Of a stretch of DNA of 44,125 bases, positions 18,022 to 26,986 are shown piece by piece. Below the pieces are notes generated by a model. It was not told the origin of the DNA. It did not search any database and was given only the letters and a program-made list of their open reading frames with translations. The number at the start of each line of letters is the position of its first letter. Position 1 is the stretch's first letter. The DNA comes from Candidatus Obscuribacterales bacterium (GTDB lineage: Bacteria > Cyanobacteriota > Vampirovibrionia > Obscuribacterales > Obscuribacteraceae): NCBI GenBank assembly GCA_021732565.1, contig JAKFUT010000048.1:1-44125 (forward strand), given 5' to 3'. A program made the translations under genes and the position numbers.

Positions 18022-18663
18022 ATGCGTCTGAACGAAAACGTCCACTTCTCCACCCTCGTCGCCGTGGCGATTCGCGAGGGTGAGGCGGCCATCGGGGCGC
18101 TGGAGGGGCGCTACGAGCCGCGAGCCGAAGACTACGTGGAAGTGCCGCGCCCATGCTCGACAAACGCCTTCACGGACGACTACCACGACATCGAGTTCGG
18201 CACGAGCCGAGAGCGAGCCGCGTACCGGCGCAGCAGCACCACCGTCGCCGGCGCGTTCGAGGTCGAGCGCACCGACGAGGTGGACGAGGAGCGGCAGCTG
18301 GTCGAGGACTCCCGCCCCTACATCGCGGACTTCAACCGGCGTCTGGACCGGCTGGCGCAGAACCTGAAGGTCAACAGCTACCGCCTGCACGAGGACTTCA
18401 AGGTCGCGCGCAGGCAGTACATGGAGCCCGATGCGAACCGGGGGGCGGTGCTGTCCGAGCGCGAGAGGGTCCAGTTGATGCTGGAGTACCTCGGCGAACT
18501 CAGCAGCCAGGAAGGCGTGGACGACCGCTTGCGCATGTTCGGGTCGTCCGACAGCGTCGGTGTCAGCGTCTACGGCATGCCCTACCGGGCCGGCAAGAAG
18601 AAGCTGAGCGACCAGATTCTGGCCGATTCGGCCGCCTTCGACAAGGCAAACGGTTGGAACTGA
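18022..18663 (+). CDS. Hypothetical GC-rich-coded protein, 213 aa
   Basis: The ATG at 18022 follows a CGGAGTG ribosome binding site; a longer frame from 17914 would run through the hairpin at 17960 and is unlikely. The soluble protein is very rich in Arg, Glu and Asp, with helical segments such as FNRRLDRLAQNLKVNSYRL, and no recognised domain. Its codons end mostly in G or C, far more than in the flanking kinase and transglycosylase genes, which marks it as transferred from a high-GC source. A strong hairpin follows 10 bases after the stop. Confidence 0.7.
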   Translation: MRLNENVHFSTLVAVAIREGEAAIGALEGRYEPRAEDYVEVPRPCSTNAFTDDYHDIEFGTSRERAAYRRSSTTVAGAFEVERTDEVDEERQLVEDSRPYIADFNRRLDRLAQNLKVNSYRLHEDFKVARRQYMEPDANRGAVLSERERVQLMLEYLGELSSQEGVDDRLRMFGSSDSVGVSVYGMPYRAGKKKLSDQILADSAAFDKANGWN

Positions 18664-18673
18664 ACACGGTTCA

Positions 18674-18713
18674 GCGGTGAAGCGCAATCCGCGCTTCACC
18701 GCCGCTCCGTTTT
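18674..18713 (+). terminator. Terminator hairpin, 12-bp perfect stem
   Basis: Arms GCGGTGAAGCGC and GCGCTTCACCGC pair perfectly around AATCC, followed within 8 bases by TTTT. It starts 10 bases after the stop at 18663 and lies 35 bases before the next start. Confidence 0.75.
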
Positions 18714-18748
18714 GGCGAATCTTCACACCTTTCACCAAAGGAGACATC

Positions 18749-19174
18749 ATGACCCGTGACGACGTGCAGGAGTGCGTGAGCCGCATCAAGGGGCTGACCT
18801 TGCGCGGCAAGATGGCCCGGGCTCGGGTCGAGCAGCTCATGGAGAATGGCAACGATGCCTCGGCGGCCATGGCTCGGGCTGCGGAGTCCATGCTCGATCT
18901 GGCGAAGCGCGAGCTGAGCGGGGCGGTCACCAATCTGTGCCACGACGAGTTCGCCAGGGCCTCCCTGGCGGACGTCGTCCCGGCTGAGCACCTGAGCGAC
19001 GCGCTGGGCGAAGTGGCGGAGGACCTCGCGTACTTGCCCTCTGCGTACAGGCGTTCGGAGGCGTTCGTCGTCGACTGCGAGTTGGGCAAGGTGGAGGACC
19101 ACGTCGAGGTGGCCTGCTTCCTGCTCCAGCGGGTGGAGAACCGGCTGAATGACGCGGACGCCGCGAACGTCTGA
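18749..19174 (+). CDS. Hypothetical helical protein, 141 aa, GC-rich-coded
   Basis: AAAGGAG sits 6 bases before the ATG at 18749. The protein is predicted to be all helical (EQLMENGNDASAAMARAAES and AEHLSDALGEVAEDLAYLPS), with no signal peptide, membrane helix or known domain. Like the gene at 18022 it has very high third-position GC, unlike the genes to its right. A long terminator hairpin (19187-19219) ends the island. Function unknown; a phage or plasmid accessory protein is possible. Confidence 0.7.
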   Translation: MTRDDVQECVSRIKGLTLRGKMARARVEQLMENGNDASAAMARAAESMLDLAKRELSGAVTNLCHDEFARASLADVVPAEHLSDALGEVAEDLAYLPSAYRRSEAFVVDCELGKVEDHVEVACFLLQRVENRLNDADAANV

Positions 19175-19186
19175 TGCCTGTTGCCA

Positions 19187-19219
19187 CGCCCCGAGGGAAG
19201 CTAAGCTTCTCTCGGGGCG
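19187..19219 (+). terminator. Strong terminator hairpin closing the island
   Basis: Fifteen-base arms (19187-19201 and 19205-19219) pair with one G-T wobble around TAA. The stem is very GC-rich. There is no T run directly after it. Base composition falls sharply within 60 bases downstream. Confidence 0.7.
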
Positions 19220-19352
19220 GTCGGGGGCGACCACTTGAGCCTGTGTTGTGGAGCGGGACTGAGGTTGCTCCCGCTATAAATTTTTCTTCTTCTTTCTTCT
19301 TTTGTTGCTCAGCTATCATCAATAGTAGGGGCGACTGCTGTCAATTTGTCGA

Positions 19353-20939
19353 ATGGCCCAACCTGTCTGTGTAGCTGTCCATCCGGTGTCGGGGTATAAC
19401 GTTCTCATGCTTGCCGAAGATCAGCCTAAAGTCATCAGTCGTTTAAAGTTCTGGCCTTCCCCGGCGGAATACAGCGAGGCGCTTCAGACCCCGCAGCTTT
19501 CGCTCTTCGACCAGCGGCTTTGGGCTTGTGAGGCGGAAACGGATTCATTGGGCTTACCTCGACCAATATCGGGAGGCTTTGCCAGTGTTTATCGGCTGAA
19601 GCATGTAAGACAAAATGACTGGGCTCTACGTTGTTTTCTTCAACCGATTCCCGATCAGCAGCAGCGGTACGAGAAGATATCGCGGTTTGTTATGAACGAT
19701 GATCTTCCCTACACGGTGTCATTCGACTACTTGCTAGAAGGGGTTCGTATCCGGTCCCAAGCGTTCCCGGTCCTGAAGATGGAATGGGTTAACGGAGATA
19801 CTCTGGAGCGGTACATCGAAAAGAATCTGGGAACACCTGCAATAAACAGGCTGTGTGAGAATTTTAAGCAGATGTGCGCTCACTTGCATGCCGCTGGTAT
19901 TGCCCATGGTGACTTCCAGCATGGCAACATTATGGTTACCCCCGAGAACCAACTGCGCCTGGTAGATTATGACGGCATGTATGTTCCTGAATTGGCGGGA
20001 GTCACCAGCAATGAGTTGGGGCACAGAAACTATCAGCATCCAGCAAGAGAAGCCAAACACTTCGGACCCTCACTAGACAATTTTTCTGCTCTTGTAATTT
20101 ATACTTCTCTACGGGCAATTGCAATTGATCCTTCGCTTTACCGGAAGCTCGACGCCGGTGACGATTGTCTCTTGTTTCGGCGCGACGATTTTCTCTATCC
20201 GTTAACATCGCGAGCGTTTCTTATGCTCGAAACCCATTCATCGGGCGAGATCCGGCACCTGGCACAGTGCGTTCGCTGGCAGCTTTCGGTAAGAGATCCG
20301 CTTGAGGTGATACCGCTTTCCAGTATTCCCGCAAAACTGCCAGTAGCACTCACTCGACTATTGCCTGCGGGGGATGCACCACTCGGGTCTGCCCGGGGTG
20401 ATGTGAGTAAGTGGTGGAAGGAGTACTTTGATACCGAATTTGTAGCACACGAAATTGAGCCGGAGCTACTAAAACCACCGTTGACCGGGGGTACGGCTGG
20501 AGCCGTAAGAAGCACGTGGATCAAGCGTGAGGGATGGCCGATGTATGTTCTGCTTTTTCTGCTGACGGTTGTTGTTGAATGGGTACTAATTCAGTTGGTT
20601 GATGAGAACAGTCGGAGTTTTTTCAATGCCCTATCTGTTGGTGCTCCCTTATACGCCTTCATGATGATGGGCTGGATAGTTTCGCATGGAACTCCCGCCA
20701 CGGGCGAGGTCTTCATGAAGTACCGGTGTTTTGATCGATACGCGCTCTGGTACAGATTCATCGCAGTGGATGAGCATGGCAATAGTATCAAACGAGTTGC
20801 TGAAATGAGTGTAACTGAACAGCAATGGAGATCAGTGAAAGAAGGCGATAGGCTGACGGTGTTGTATTTGCAGGATTCACCCACCTTCTTGATCTCCACT
20901 TCGGTTCTGTACAAGTTCGCAAAGTGTAGAGCGGTGTAG
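19353..20939 (+). CDS. Membrane protein kinase-like protein (TerY-associated kinase type)
   Basis: The 528-aa protein has a divergent bacterial protein kinase domain (about residues 30-310). WPSPAEYSEALQTP and LPRPISGGFASVYRL (nucleotide loop) are followed by HGDFQHGNIMV in place of HRDxKxxN and LVDYDGMYVPEL in place of DFG, then LGHRNYQHPAREAKHFGP. This pattern is typical of the kinases found with TerY-type vWA proteins and PP2C phosphatases; neither is seen nearby. Two membrane helices lie at about residues 395-420 and 425-450, followed by a C-terminal beta-rich region resembling a DUF3592-type domain. ATG at 19353 or 19407 could be the start; family comparison favours the second. Confidence 0.85.
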   Translation: MAQPVCVAVHPVSGYNVLMLAEDQPKVISRLKFWPSPAEYSEALQTPQLSLFDQRLWACEAETDSLGLPRPISGGFASVYRLKHVRQNDWALRCFLQPIPDQQQRYEKISRFVMNDDLPYTVSFDYLLEGVRIRSQAFPVLKMEWVNGDTLERYIEKNLGTPAINRLCENFKQMCAHLHAAGIAHGDFQHGNIMVTPENQLRLVDYDGMYVPELAGVTSNELGHRNYQHPAREAKHFGPSLDNFSALVIYTSLRAIAIDPSLYRKLDAGDDCLLFRRDDFLYPLTSRAFLMLETHSSGEIRHLAQCVRWQLSVRDPLEVIPLSSIPAKLPVALTRLLPAGDAPLGSARGDVSKWWKEYFDTEFVAHEIEPELLKPPLTGGTAGAVRSTWIKREGWPMYVLLFLLTVVVEWVLIQLVDENSRSFFNALSVGAPLYAFMMMGWIVSHGTPATGEVFMKYRCFDRYALWYRFIAVDEHGNSIKRVAEMSVTEQQWRSVKEGDRLTVLYLQDSPTFLISTSVLYKFAKCRAV

Positions 20940-20996
20940 GCCAATCAAGAACAAATCTTGCCCAAGTCAGGGAGGCCAAAGGTCTCCATGGTCCAC

Positions 20997-23870
20997 TCAT
21001 GCAGATTGACCTGTAGCGCGTTTCTTTTTGGCTTTAGCACGAGCCCTGGGGGTAGCAGGTTGAAACTCCTTCGCCAGAGCGCGAAGTTCATTTGCTTCTT
21101 TATGCCGACCCTGGTCATCTAGAAGATTGGCATGTGCTTCTCCTATTTGAATTCGTTCCGTCTCGAGCCCGCCGCGTTTCGAGATAATGAATGCGAATGC
21201 AAACAATGATTCAGCCCACAAGTCGTCTCCTTGCAATGCAAATACGTCTGCAAGTATTCGGGCTCCGCGAATTGGAGTCTCCATGTCGCCAAACAATTTT
21301 TCTACAGTTTTGATCGCCCGAGCCAGATAATACTCAGCCTCAGCTTCTTTTCCCAGCTTCATCTCCACTTCGAAAAGACGAGCGCATACGCAAACAATTT
21401 CAGCACGATGAGTCGCGCTGGCCTCGCGACTGAGACTGATTACTTCTTTGAACAACGGTTCCGCGTCGTTTAATTGCCCGGCTCGTTGATAGAGCACCGC
21501 TTCTTCAAATTTCTTGACGCGGGTATTTCGCGGAGTGCCTGCAAATATTCGCGCCTCAATGTCTTCAACGTGAGTGATTAGTATTGCCGACTCGATCAAT
21601 CGGCGCTGTAATTTGTACATGGCGGCGAGTTTGTTCACAACATAGCTCGCCTCTAAGGAGAACAATGAATCATTCAGCCGATAAATTTTGAGGCAACGCT
21701 CCAGTTCGCCAGCTGCTTTGTCTATGTGGTTCTGGCGAAAATGGACCATAGCCAGTCGGGAAAGAGTACCTGCGTAGGCTAACGAATTTGCACTATTGCA
21801 ACTGGTCATAAGCGCGAGTGCTTGTCCATAGAGATTATCCGCTTCTCGATAATTCTCAGAATGAAACGCTATTGCTGCTTGCTCTTCAATCACTAATGCA
21901 TGAGTAAGATCCGGCGGAGTCTTTTGTATTCGCAACGTGGCTAGATGCACCATTTCCTGCGCCAGTTCCCAATTACCCAGATCTCGGTGCGCTCCAGAAA
22001 TCTGACACAGCAAACTTGCGATGCAGTCGTCACGGCTGCTCACCTTCTTGTGAATAGACAGAGCTTCTTCAAACTCACTGAGTGCCGAAGCAGGTTTGCG
22101 CATCTTGTAAAAACAGTGCCCCAGCCTCGTATGAGTTTCAGCAGTCCGCACGCTGTCTTCCCCGTGGAGCGCGCGCTGTACCACTTTGAGCTGTTCGAGA
22201 ATGGCTGTTGCACGCTTATGACAGAGGTTTGATTCCAGTACCGCGGCAAACTCGTTCAGAATTTTTTCGAAGTTTGGCGTAATCCAGCAACTGGCCGGCT
22301 GTGCCAGGGCGCGCTTCCAGAGTTTAATCATCTCGTGAAATTGAGAAAATACGGCGCAGCTGCGAGCGGCCAGGACCAATATTTGCAGTTGTATTGTAGC
22401 GGGCAGTAACGCTAGATGTTCGAGTTCTGCGCCGCGATTGTAAAGTTCGCAGGCTTCGTCAAACTTTTCAGTGGTCTCCAGTTTGTCGGCCACTTCCAAC
22501 AGTATTGAGAAGAGCGCTATTGCATCCGGTCGAAGCGGATCGTCCGATTTCTGAGTAAAGACAGTGTTCTTTCCCAGAGTCCGTCCTGGCAGCACGATCT
22601 TGTTCTTGCCTGGCCGGGCCTCCAGAGCCATGTTCGTCGGTGGAAGGTTCGCCGCACCGCGATGAATTGTGAGGGTTAACCGTTGTAATCCGGGCTCATG
22701 TGATGCCGTAACAACATCTCCAGCTTTAATCAATTTTTTGATCAATGCGCGATTAATTGGCAAAGAAAGCTCGGTGGTAATCAGGCGTTTTAGCTCTGCA
22801 ATAGGGCTGCCTGCTCCATCTTCGGTTTCGTTGAAGGCCTGCGCGGCAATGTCGGCGGAGTTGGCCAGAAATGCTTGTGCAGACTGATCCACTGCAAGTT
22901 GAAATCGTTCTGCAGGTTCGATGCATCCCCGAAGTTGTTGCTCAAAGTCTTTAATAGATCTATCGACAATGGAGGCAAACGCTTCTTTAGAAAGATCCCG
23001 ATAAACCACCATTCTGTCAATTCTGTTGATGAATTCAGGACGGTAATGTTTGGCCAGCGCTCTCTCAACCACCGTTTTAATCTGGTTCTGTGAAACCGAT
23101 TGCGCCCCGCCATTAAAGCCGAGCCCTGCTTTACCCAGTTTTGCAAGTTTGTCGGCGGCCAGGTTCGAGGTCATGAAAATAATGACGTCGGTAAAATCAA
23201 CTTTCTCGCCATTTGCAAGCTCGGCTTCGCCGTTGTCAAAAACACCCAAAAGAACATCTGCAACGGCTGAATGCGCCTTTTCCATTTCTTCCAGAACAAG
23301 AATGATTTGCGAGTTAGACGAATTGCCCCGCGATTCTTCCAGCTTCTCTCTGCTAAATCTTGCCGGCTGATCAAATCCCACATAGCTTGGTGGAGCACCA
23401 ATCAAACTACTTATCTGATGCGAATGTTGATACTGTGAAAGATTCACTCGCACCAGTGCTCGCCTGTTGCCGTGGAGGTACTGAGCCAGCAGCCTTGGTA
23501 ATTCTGATTTGCCGGTTCTGGATTTCCCCAGAGACATTACTACAAAAGACGGGCGGTCTGGTTCCCTAAGGGGAGAAATCGATTTGATATACGCGTCTAT
23601 GCCGGCGTTGACGGCATCTGGTTGTCCAAACAGATTGTTTTCGAGGAAGGTTCTGAATTCCCGCTCCTGGTCGCAGGGGGCGTCCTCGTCCAGTTTGATG
23701 ATCTTATGGGTTGATGGAGGTTCTTCCAGTTTGGGCTGGGGTGCAGCCTTCTGCAGCCGAAGCGTGTCACAGGCCTTCAGGACGGTCTTGTGCGCTCTGG
23801 CATATTCACTTCGTCGCAAATAGTTTTCGGCCTGTGAGATCAGTCGCGATAGCGACTGCGTCTTTGCCAT
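20997..23870 (-). CDS. ClpB-type AAA+ ATPase fused to a long TPR domain
   Basis: The 957-aa protein starts with a short helical region, then a single AAA+ module of the Clp/Hsp100 D2 type: Walker A GKSRTGKSEL (about residue 115), pore-loop region SLIGAPPSYVGFD, ESRGN, Walker B ILVLEEMEKAH (Glu where most Clp proteins have Asp), sensor 1 MTSNLAAD, and the arginine-finger segment HYRPEFINRIDRMVVY. A ClpB-like small domain follows to about 400. The remaining 550 residues are TPRs. The Clp N-domain, first ATPase domain and middle domain are absent. It may be an unfoldase whose TPRs select substrates (inference). The ATG at 23870 is preferred over the adjacent upstream TTG. Confidence 0.9.
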   Translation of the reverse strand: MAKTQSLSRLISQAENYLRRSEYARAHKTVLKACDTLRLQKAAPQPKLEEPPSTHKIIKLDEDAPCDQEREFRTFLENNLFGQPDAVNAGIDAYIKSISPLREPDRPSFVVMSLGKSRTGKSELPRLLAQYLHGNRRALVRVNLSQYQHSHQISSLIGAPPSYVGFDQPARFSREKLEESRGNSSNSQIILVLEEMEKAHSAVADVLLGVFDNGEAELANGEKVDFTDVIIFMTSNLAADKLAKLGKAGLGFNGGAQSVSQNQIKTVVERALAKHYRPEFINRIDRMVVYRDLSKEAFASIVDRSIKDFEQQLRGCIEPAERFQLAVDQSAQAFLANSADIAAQAFNETEDGAGSPIAELKRLITTELSLPINRALIKKLIKAGDVVTASHEPGLQRLTLTIHRGAANLPPTNMALEARPGKNKIVLPGRTLGKNTVFTQKSDDPLRPDAIALFSILLEVADKLETTEKFDEACELYNRGAELEHLALLPATIQLQILVLAARSCAVFSQFHEMIKLWKRALAQPASCWITPNFEKILNEFAAVLESNLCHKRATAILEQLKVVQRALHGEDSVRTAETHTRLGHCFYKMRKPASALSEFEEALSIHKKVSSRDDCIASLLCQISGAHRDLGNWELAQEMVHLATLRIQKTPPDLTHALVIEEQAAIAFHSENYREADNLYGQALALMTSCNSANSLAYAGTLSRLAMVHFRQNHIDKAAGELERCLKIYRLNDSLFSLEASYVVNKLAAMYKLQRRLIESAILITHVEDIEARIFAGTPRNTRVKKFEEAVLYQRAGQLNDAEPLFKEVISLSREASATHRAEIVCVCARLFEVEMKLGKEAEAEYYLARAIKTVEKLFGDMETPIRGARILADVFALQGDDLWAESLFAFAFIISKRGGLETERIQIGEAHANLLDDQGRHKEANELRALAKEFQPATPRARAKAKKKRATGQSA

Positions 23871-23943
23871 CAACGGTTACCCCGGCGCCCTGCTGAAGTC
23901 AACAACCTTTATAGTACCGCCCGTTCATGAAAAATACATAACA

Positions 23944-24753
23944 TCATCGACCTTTTCCAAAAACAAACTTGGTTCCATCAAAGTGATATGTCAGGAATTT
24001 GCCCGTTGGCTGCCCGTCTGTGGTGATTACGGGGATTTGTAAGGTCTGGCCCTTATTGGTCAATCTTATGAGTTCGCTTTCGGGATTGTATTCCGCGGAG
24101 CTCACAGTGTAGCTAATCGAGTTTAATTGCTTCGTTTTTGTATAGAAGAACGGAGTCGGTTTGAGCTTGTCTTCGATGATGGAATTAGCTTCGATAGCGA
24201 AGGAACGGTCTTTACCTGAGTAAATGCCTTCATAAAATACGAGGTACACCGGCTTATCTTTCGTGTTTACTTGGTCCACTTTCGAATATCGAAAGCCAGG
24301 ATCGCCTTCTGCGTCGCCAATAGACTTTCGTTCGTTGAGATCTTCGCAGACAATCCTATTGTTACCCTCATACTGAACGACTGCCGCGAAAAAGTGCATC
24401 GTTCCCCCTGTTTGAGTGTCCCAGGTGTAGTAACGAACCTTCTTGTCGGGTGCGGTTGCCACTGTCAGGCCGTTGTCTACTGCTTGCTTCAGCGGTGCAG
24501 CTAACATCTTCTTGTTTCTGCAAACTTGCTTAAGATACGCCAGCAGTTTGTCGTTAGCCTTCTTGAGACTGTCGAATTCACCAGGATGGTTCGTAGCAAG
24601 GTCGATGATGTTCTTCAAATTTTGCGAAATAGTAGAATCGATTTTTTCGAGTTCTGAATCTGCTGCTCCGGCTGTATTGAGGGCTGTACCAAGTGCCAGC
24701 GCCAGCACAGCAAATGTCGCTGTTGCTATTTTGAGATTCATCAATGTCGGCAT
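23944..24753 (-). CDS. Secreted protein of unknown function, 269 aa
   Basis: A clear Sec signal peptide occupies the first 30 residues (KIATATFAVLALALGTALNT, cleavage probably after AGA-A). The mature part has a helical segment (residues about 32-90) and then a beta-rich domain with many Tyr, Phe and Thr residues. No catalytic motif is recognised. AGAGAG lies just before the ATG at 24753; an internal ATG at 24741 is an alternative. Its stop lies about 70 bases upstream of the AAA+-TPR start in the same direction, so the two could be co-transcribed. A 6-bp perfect hairpin (24786-24803) sits in the expected leader. Confidence 0.8.
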   Translation of the reverse strand: MPTLMNLKIATATFAVLALALGTALNTAGAADSELEKIDSTISQNLKNIIDLATNHPGEFDSLKKANDKLLAYLKQVCRNKKMLAAPLKQAVDNGLTVATAPDKKVRYYTWDTQTGGTMHFFAAVVQYEGNNRIVCEDLNERKSIGDAEGDPGFRYSKVDQVNTKDKPVYLVFYEGIYSGKDRSFAIEANSIIEDKLKPTPFFYTKTKQLNSISYTVSSAEYNPESELIRLTNKGQTLQIPVITTDGQPTGKFLTYHFDGTKFVFGKGR

Positions 24754-25261
24754 GAGATCTCTCTTTGTTCTTCTGCGTTCGATGGACCGGGATCAGACCC
24801 GGTTCTTATCGTGTGCGCCTTGTCTAAATTAGAGAAGGCCGGTCTTATCTACCCATATGTTGGTTCTGCCCGGGGGGACTGAGTCGGTGGGTCTTGATGT
24901 CTGTTAACGGGTATTATGTTCGAACCCGGAGTTGACGTTTGCTTTGGTGTATCCGGTGGACAAATCAAGGCAAGTCAAAACCGTAGTCTAATAGTCTTTG
25001 TGTCACTCGGTTAATCATATCTACAATTCGGGCGATTAGCGCTGAGCAATGTGAATGAACTAAAAGTAGGTTAAGTTGCCCTTTTCGTCCTTATGGATTC
25101 CGGTGGAAGCACTCTCGGAATGCCTGTTTTAAACTCGATAAACAGAAGTGTTGGCATCAGGCGTGACGAAGTTTTACAGTCTAGCCGGGGTAGAACCACG
25201 GTTCTTTGTTTAAGGCTGCCATAGATGGAGTCTGGCGCTTGAAAAATGGGAGTCGGCATAG
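24754..25261. other. Intergenic region, 0.5 kb
   Basis: It holds a short perfect hairpin at 24786-24803 (arms ACCGGG and CCCGGT) upstream of the secreted protein gene. A 62-codon frame on the minus strand (25071-25259) has no supporting features. No RNA gene is recognised. It must contain the promoter for the secreted protein. Confidence 0.5.
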
Positions 25262-25771
25262 CTATTTGATTAATCGAAGGATGAAAGGATACCGGTACGG
25301 CTCACCCCCGTTGGCTTTCATCGCGGCCATAATCATCAGAAGGAAACCTCCGATGCCGAGGAACGGAAGGATGAGGTAACCGATGAACACAAAACAGAGC
25401 AGTCCCGCAACTGCTGAATAAATGGTCAAGCTGATTTGAAAATTAAGTGCTTCTTTGGCCTGGTCAGCGATGAACTCGGACGAGTTTTTCTTCATTTGCC
25501 AGATGATAAGAGGAGCGATTATGTGCCCAAGAGGGATGATGAACCCGACCAGCGGTGACAAGTGTGCGCCCATTGACCACTGACGATCATCACCAGTGGC
25601 CACTTCAGTTCCAATATTTGACCGAGTTGCCACCGGGTTGTGTTCGACGAACTCACCGCAGTTTGTGCAAAAACTCTCGAAATCGCTTGCTTCAGTGCCA
25701 CATTTACTACATTGCAATTGGTTTTCCTCCATGCCAGGGTAATTGTAAGGGGAGCTTGGCACAGCTGGCAA
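25262..25771 (-). CDS. Zinc-ribbon plus DUF4870 membrane protein
   Basis: An N-terminal zinc ribbon has two CxxC pairs (CSKCGTEASDFESFCTNCGE). A linker leads to a DUF4870 domain with GAHLSPLVGFIIPLGHIIAP, the helix pair around the conserved QAKEALNFQIS, and two further membrane helices. DUF4870 proteins are small membrane proteins of unknown role. The start is either TTG at 25771 or ATG at 25732; neither has a good ribosome binding site, and the ATG, just before the zinc ribbon, is plausible. It lies downstream of a polytopic membrane protein gene on the same strand, with a 16-base gap, so probably in the same operon. Confidence 0.9.
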   Translation of the reverse strand: MPAVPSSPYNYPGMEENQLQCSKCGTEASDFESFCTNCGEFVEHNPVATRSNIGTEVATGDDRQWSMGAHLSPLVGFIIPLGHIIAPLIIWQMKKNSSEFIADQAKEALNFQISLTIYSAVAGLLCFVFIGYLILPFLGIGGFLLMIMAAMKANGGEPYRYPFILRLIK

Positions 25772-25787
25772 ACAAATTCAGCGGTTT

Positions 25788-26846
25788 TCAACGGCGAACT
25801 AAATAAGGCAACATCGCATCGCGCGGGAATTTATCGCGAAAGCGCCAGATAAAGCCGTCAAGATAATAATGCACCATACCCAGTCCCAAAACTGCACCGC
25901 GAAGCAACTGACCCGAAAGTGATTGGTTGTTCCCCTGGTCGGACTGAAAGTAAGTGAGCAGTGCCACAAATCCAACCAGGCTGAAACCGGACAATGCATA
26001 AAGCACCAGAGGTCGCTTCATTGGCAAATTCTCGGTACGCCCACCCTGATACTTGCGCTGAGCAACTACATAGTTGATTCCGATATACTGACACCAGTGC
26101 ACCACTAACGGTATCAGCAAGGCATCGTTGTAATTCTTTCCGAGCAGGCCAAATGGTATCAAATAAGTAATGCAAACGAGCCAGAACATGAACCCCGGCA
26201 AGTTCACATACTTCCCTGCCGCAAGCTGATTTGCGAGCTTTACTATATAGAGAATGGAATAGCCCAGACCGGTTAATGCGCAAATACCAATCGGCACCCA
26301 CATCAAGTCCATCAATGGCGTTCCCGGCACCAATACTCTTCGGAAAAACATAAGTGCAAAACAAAGCGCCATCCAGCGCTGACTCCAAACTTGAATGTTT
26401 CGCGGAATGCGCGCTTCTTCAGACTTACTGTTCTGATAAAGAAGCAACACTCCTACATTTTGCTGCACGGCATGATTCAACGACCAGCACACATAAACAA
26501 AAAACGTGAGCGCCGGAACATATACCTCAGCTGCCATTGTCACCAGGAAAAGCGCAAGTGGAGCTGCGATGAAATCACGAAATCCCTTGAATCCAACCAA
26601 ATAGTGATCGCGATTCGACTTATCCAGGAAATGAAACCAGGTAGCGCCCTGGTGAAAGGCGCCCAATCCCAAAACTTCTTGAGCGATGAGGGCAAACAAC
26701 AGGGCATTGGTAGCTTCAAATGCCTGTGCGCCGGCAAACATCAAAAAGGCGATCGGTACCGGCAGGAAAAAGAACAACAAATCTTGCCAAGGACTGAACA
26801 TCCAGTCAAAGCGTACGCTCTGAACATTTTGGGGAATAGCTTGCAT
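25788..26846 (-). CDS. Polytopic membrane protein, about 9 helices
   Basis: The 352-aa integral membrane protein has no signal peptide. Helices include DLLFFFLPVPIAFLMFAGA, ALLFALIAQEVLGLGAF, LALFLVTMAAEVYVPALTF and more. Conserved-looking polar residues sit within or next to membrane segments: the HFLDKSNRDHY and SLNHAVQQNVG regions and the C-terminal VHYYLDGFIWRFRDKF. Several histidines near the membrane could bind a metal, as in membrane oxidases or desaturase-like proteins, but the spacing does not fit a family I know. The ATG at 26846 is clear. The 140-base divergent gap to the TPR gene at 26987 holds the promoter. Confidence 0.8.
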   Translation of the reverse strand: MQAIPQNVQSVRFDWMFSPWQDLLFFFLPVPIAFLMFAGAQAFEATNALLFALIAQEVLGLGAFHQGATWFHFLDKSNRDHYLVGFKGFRDFIAAPLALFLVTMAAEVYVPALTFFVYVCWSLNHAVQQNVGVLLLYQNSKSEEARIPRNIQVWSQRWMALCFALMFFRRVLVPGTPLMDLMWVPIGICALTGLGYSILYIVKLANQLAAGKYVNLPGFMFWLVCITYLIPFGLLGKNYNDALLIPLVVHWCQYIGINYVVAQRKYQGGRTENLPMKRPLVLYALSGFSLVGFVALLTYFQSDQGNNQSLSGQLLRGAVLGLGMVHYYLDGFIWRFRDKFPRDAMLPYLVRR

Positions 26847-26986
26847 TATTTAGTAGTAAGATAAGATGGATCGATTTAGATCCAGTTAATCACCCGAGAC
26901 TCCCAAATGTCAATACAAAGCCGCGATGCAGCCGCTTAGAAGGCAAGCTCGCCTGAGGCGCACCGAGTAAGGGTCTTCAGGACATC

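Noticed and set aside
17971..19089. 372-codon minus-strand open frame across the GC-rich genes
   Set aside because: Long antisense frames are expected in very GC-rich coding DNA. The plus-strand genes have good ribosome binding sites and this frame has none and no domains.
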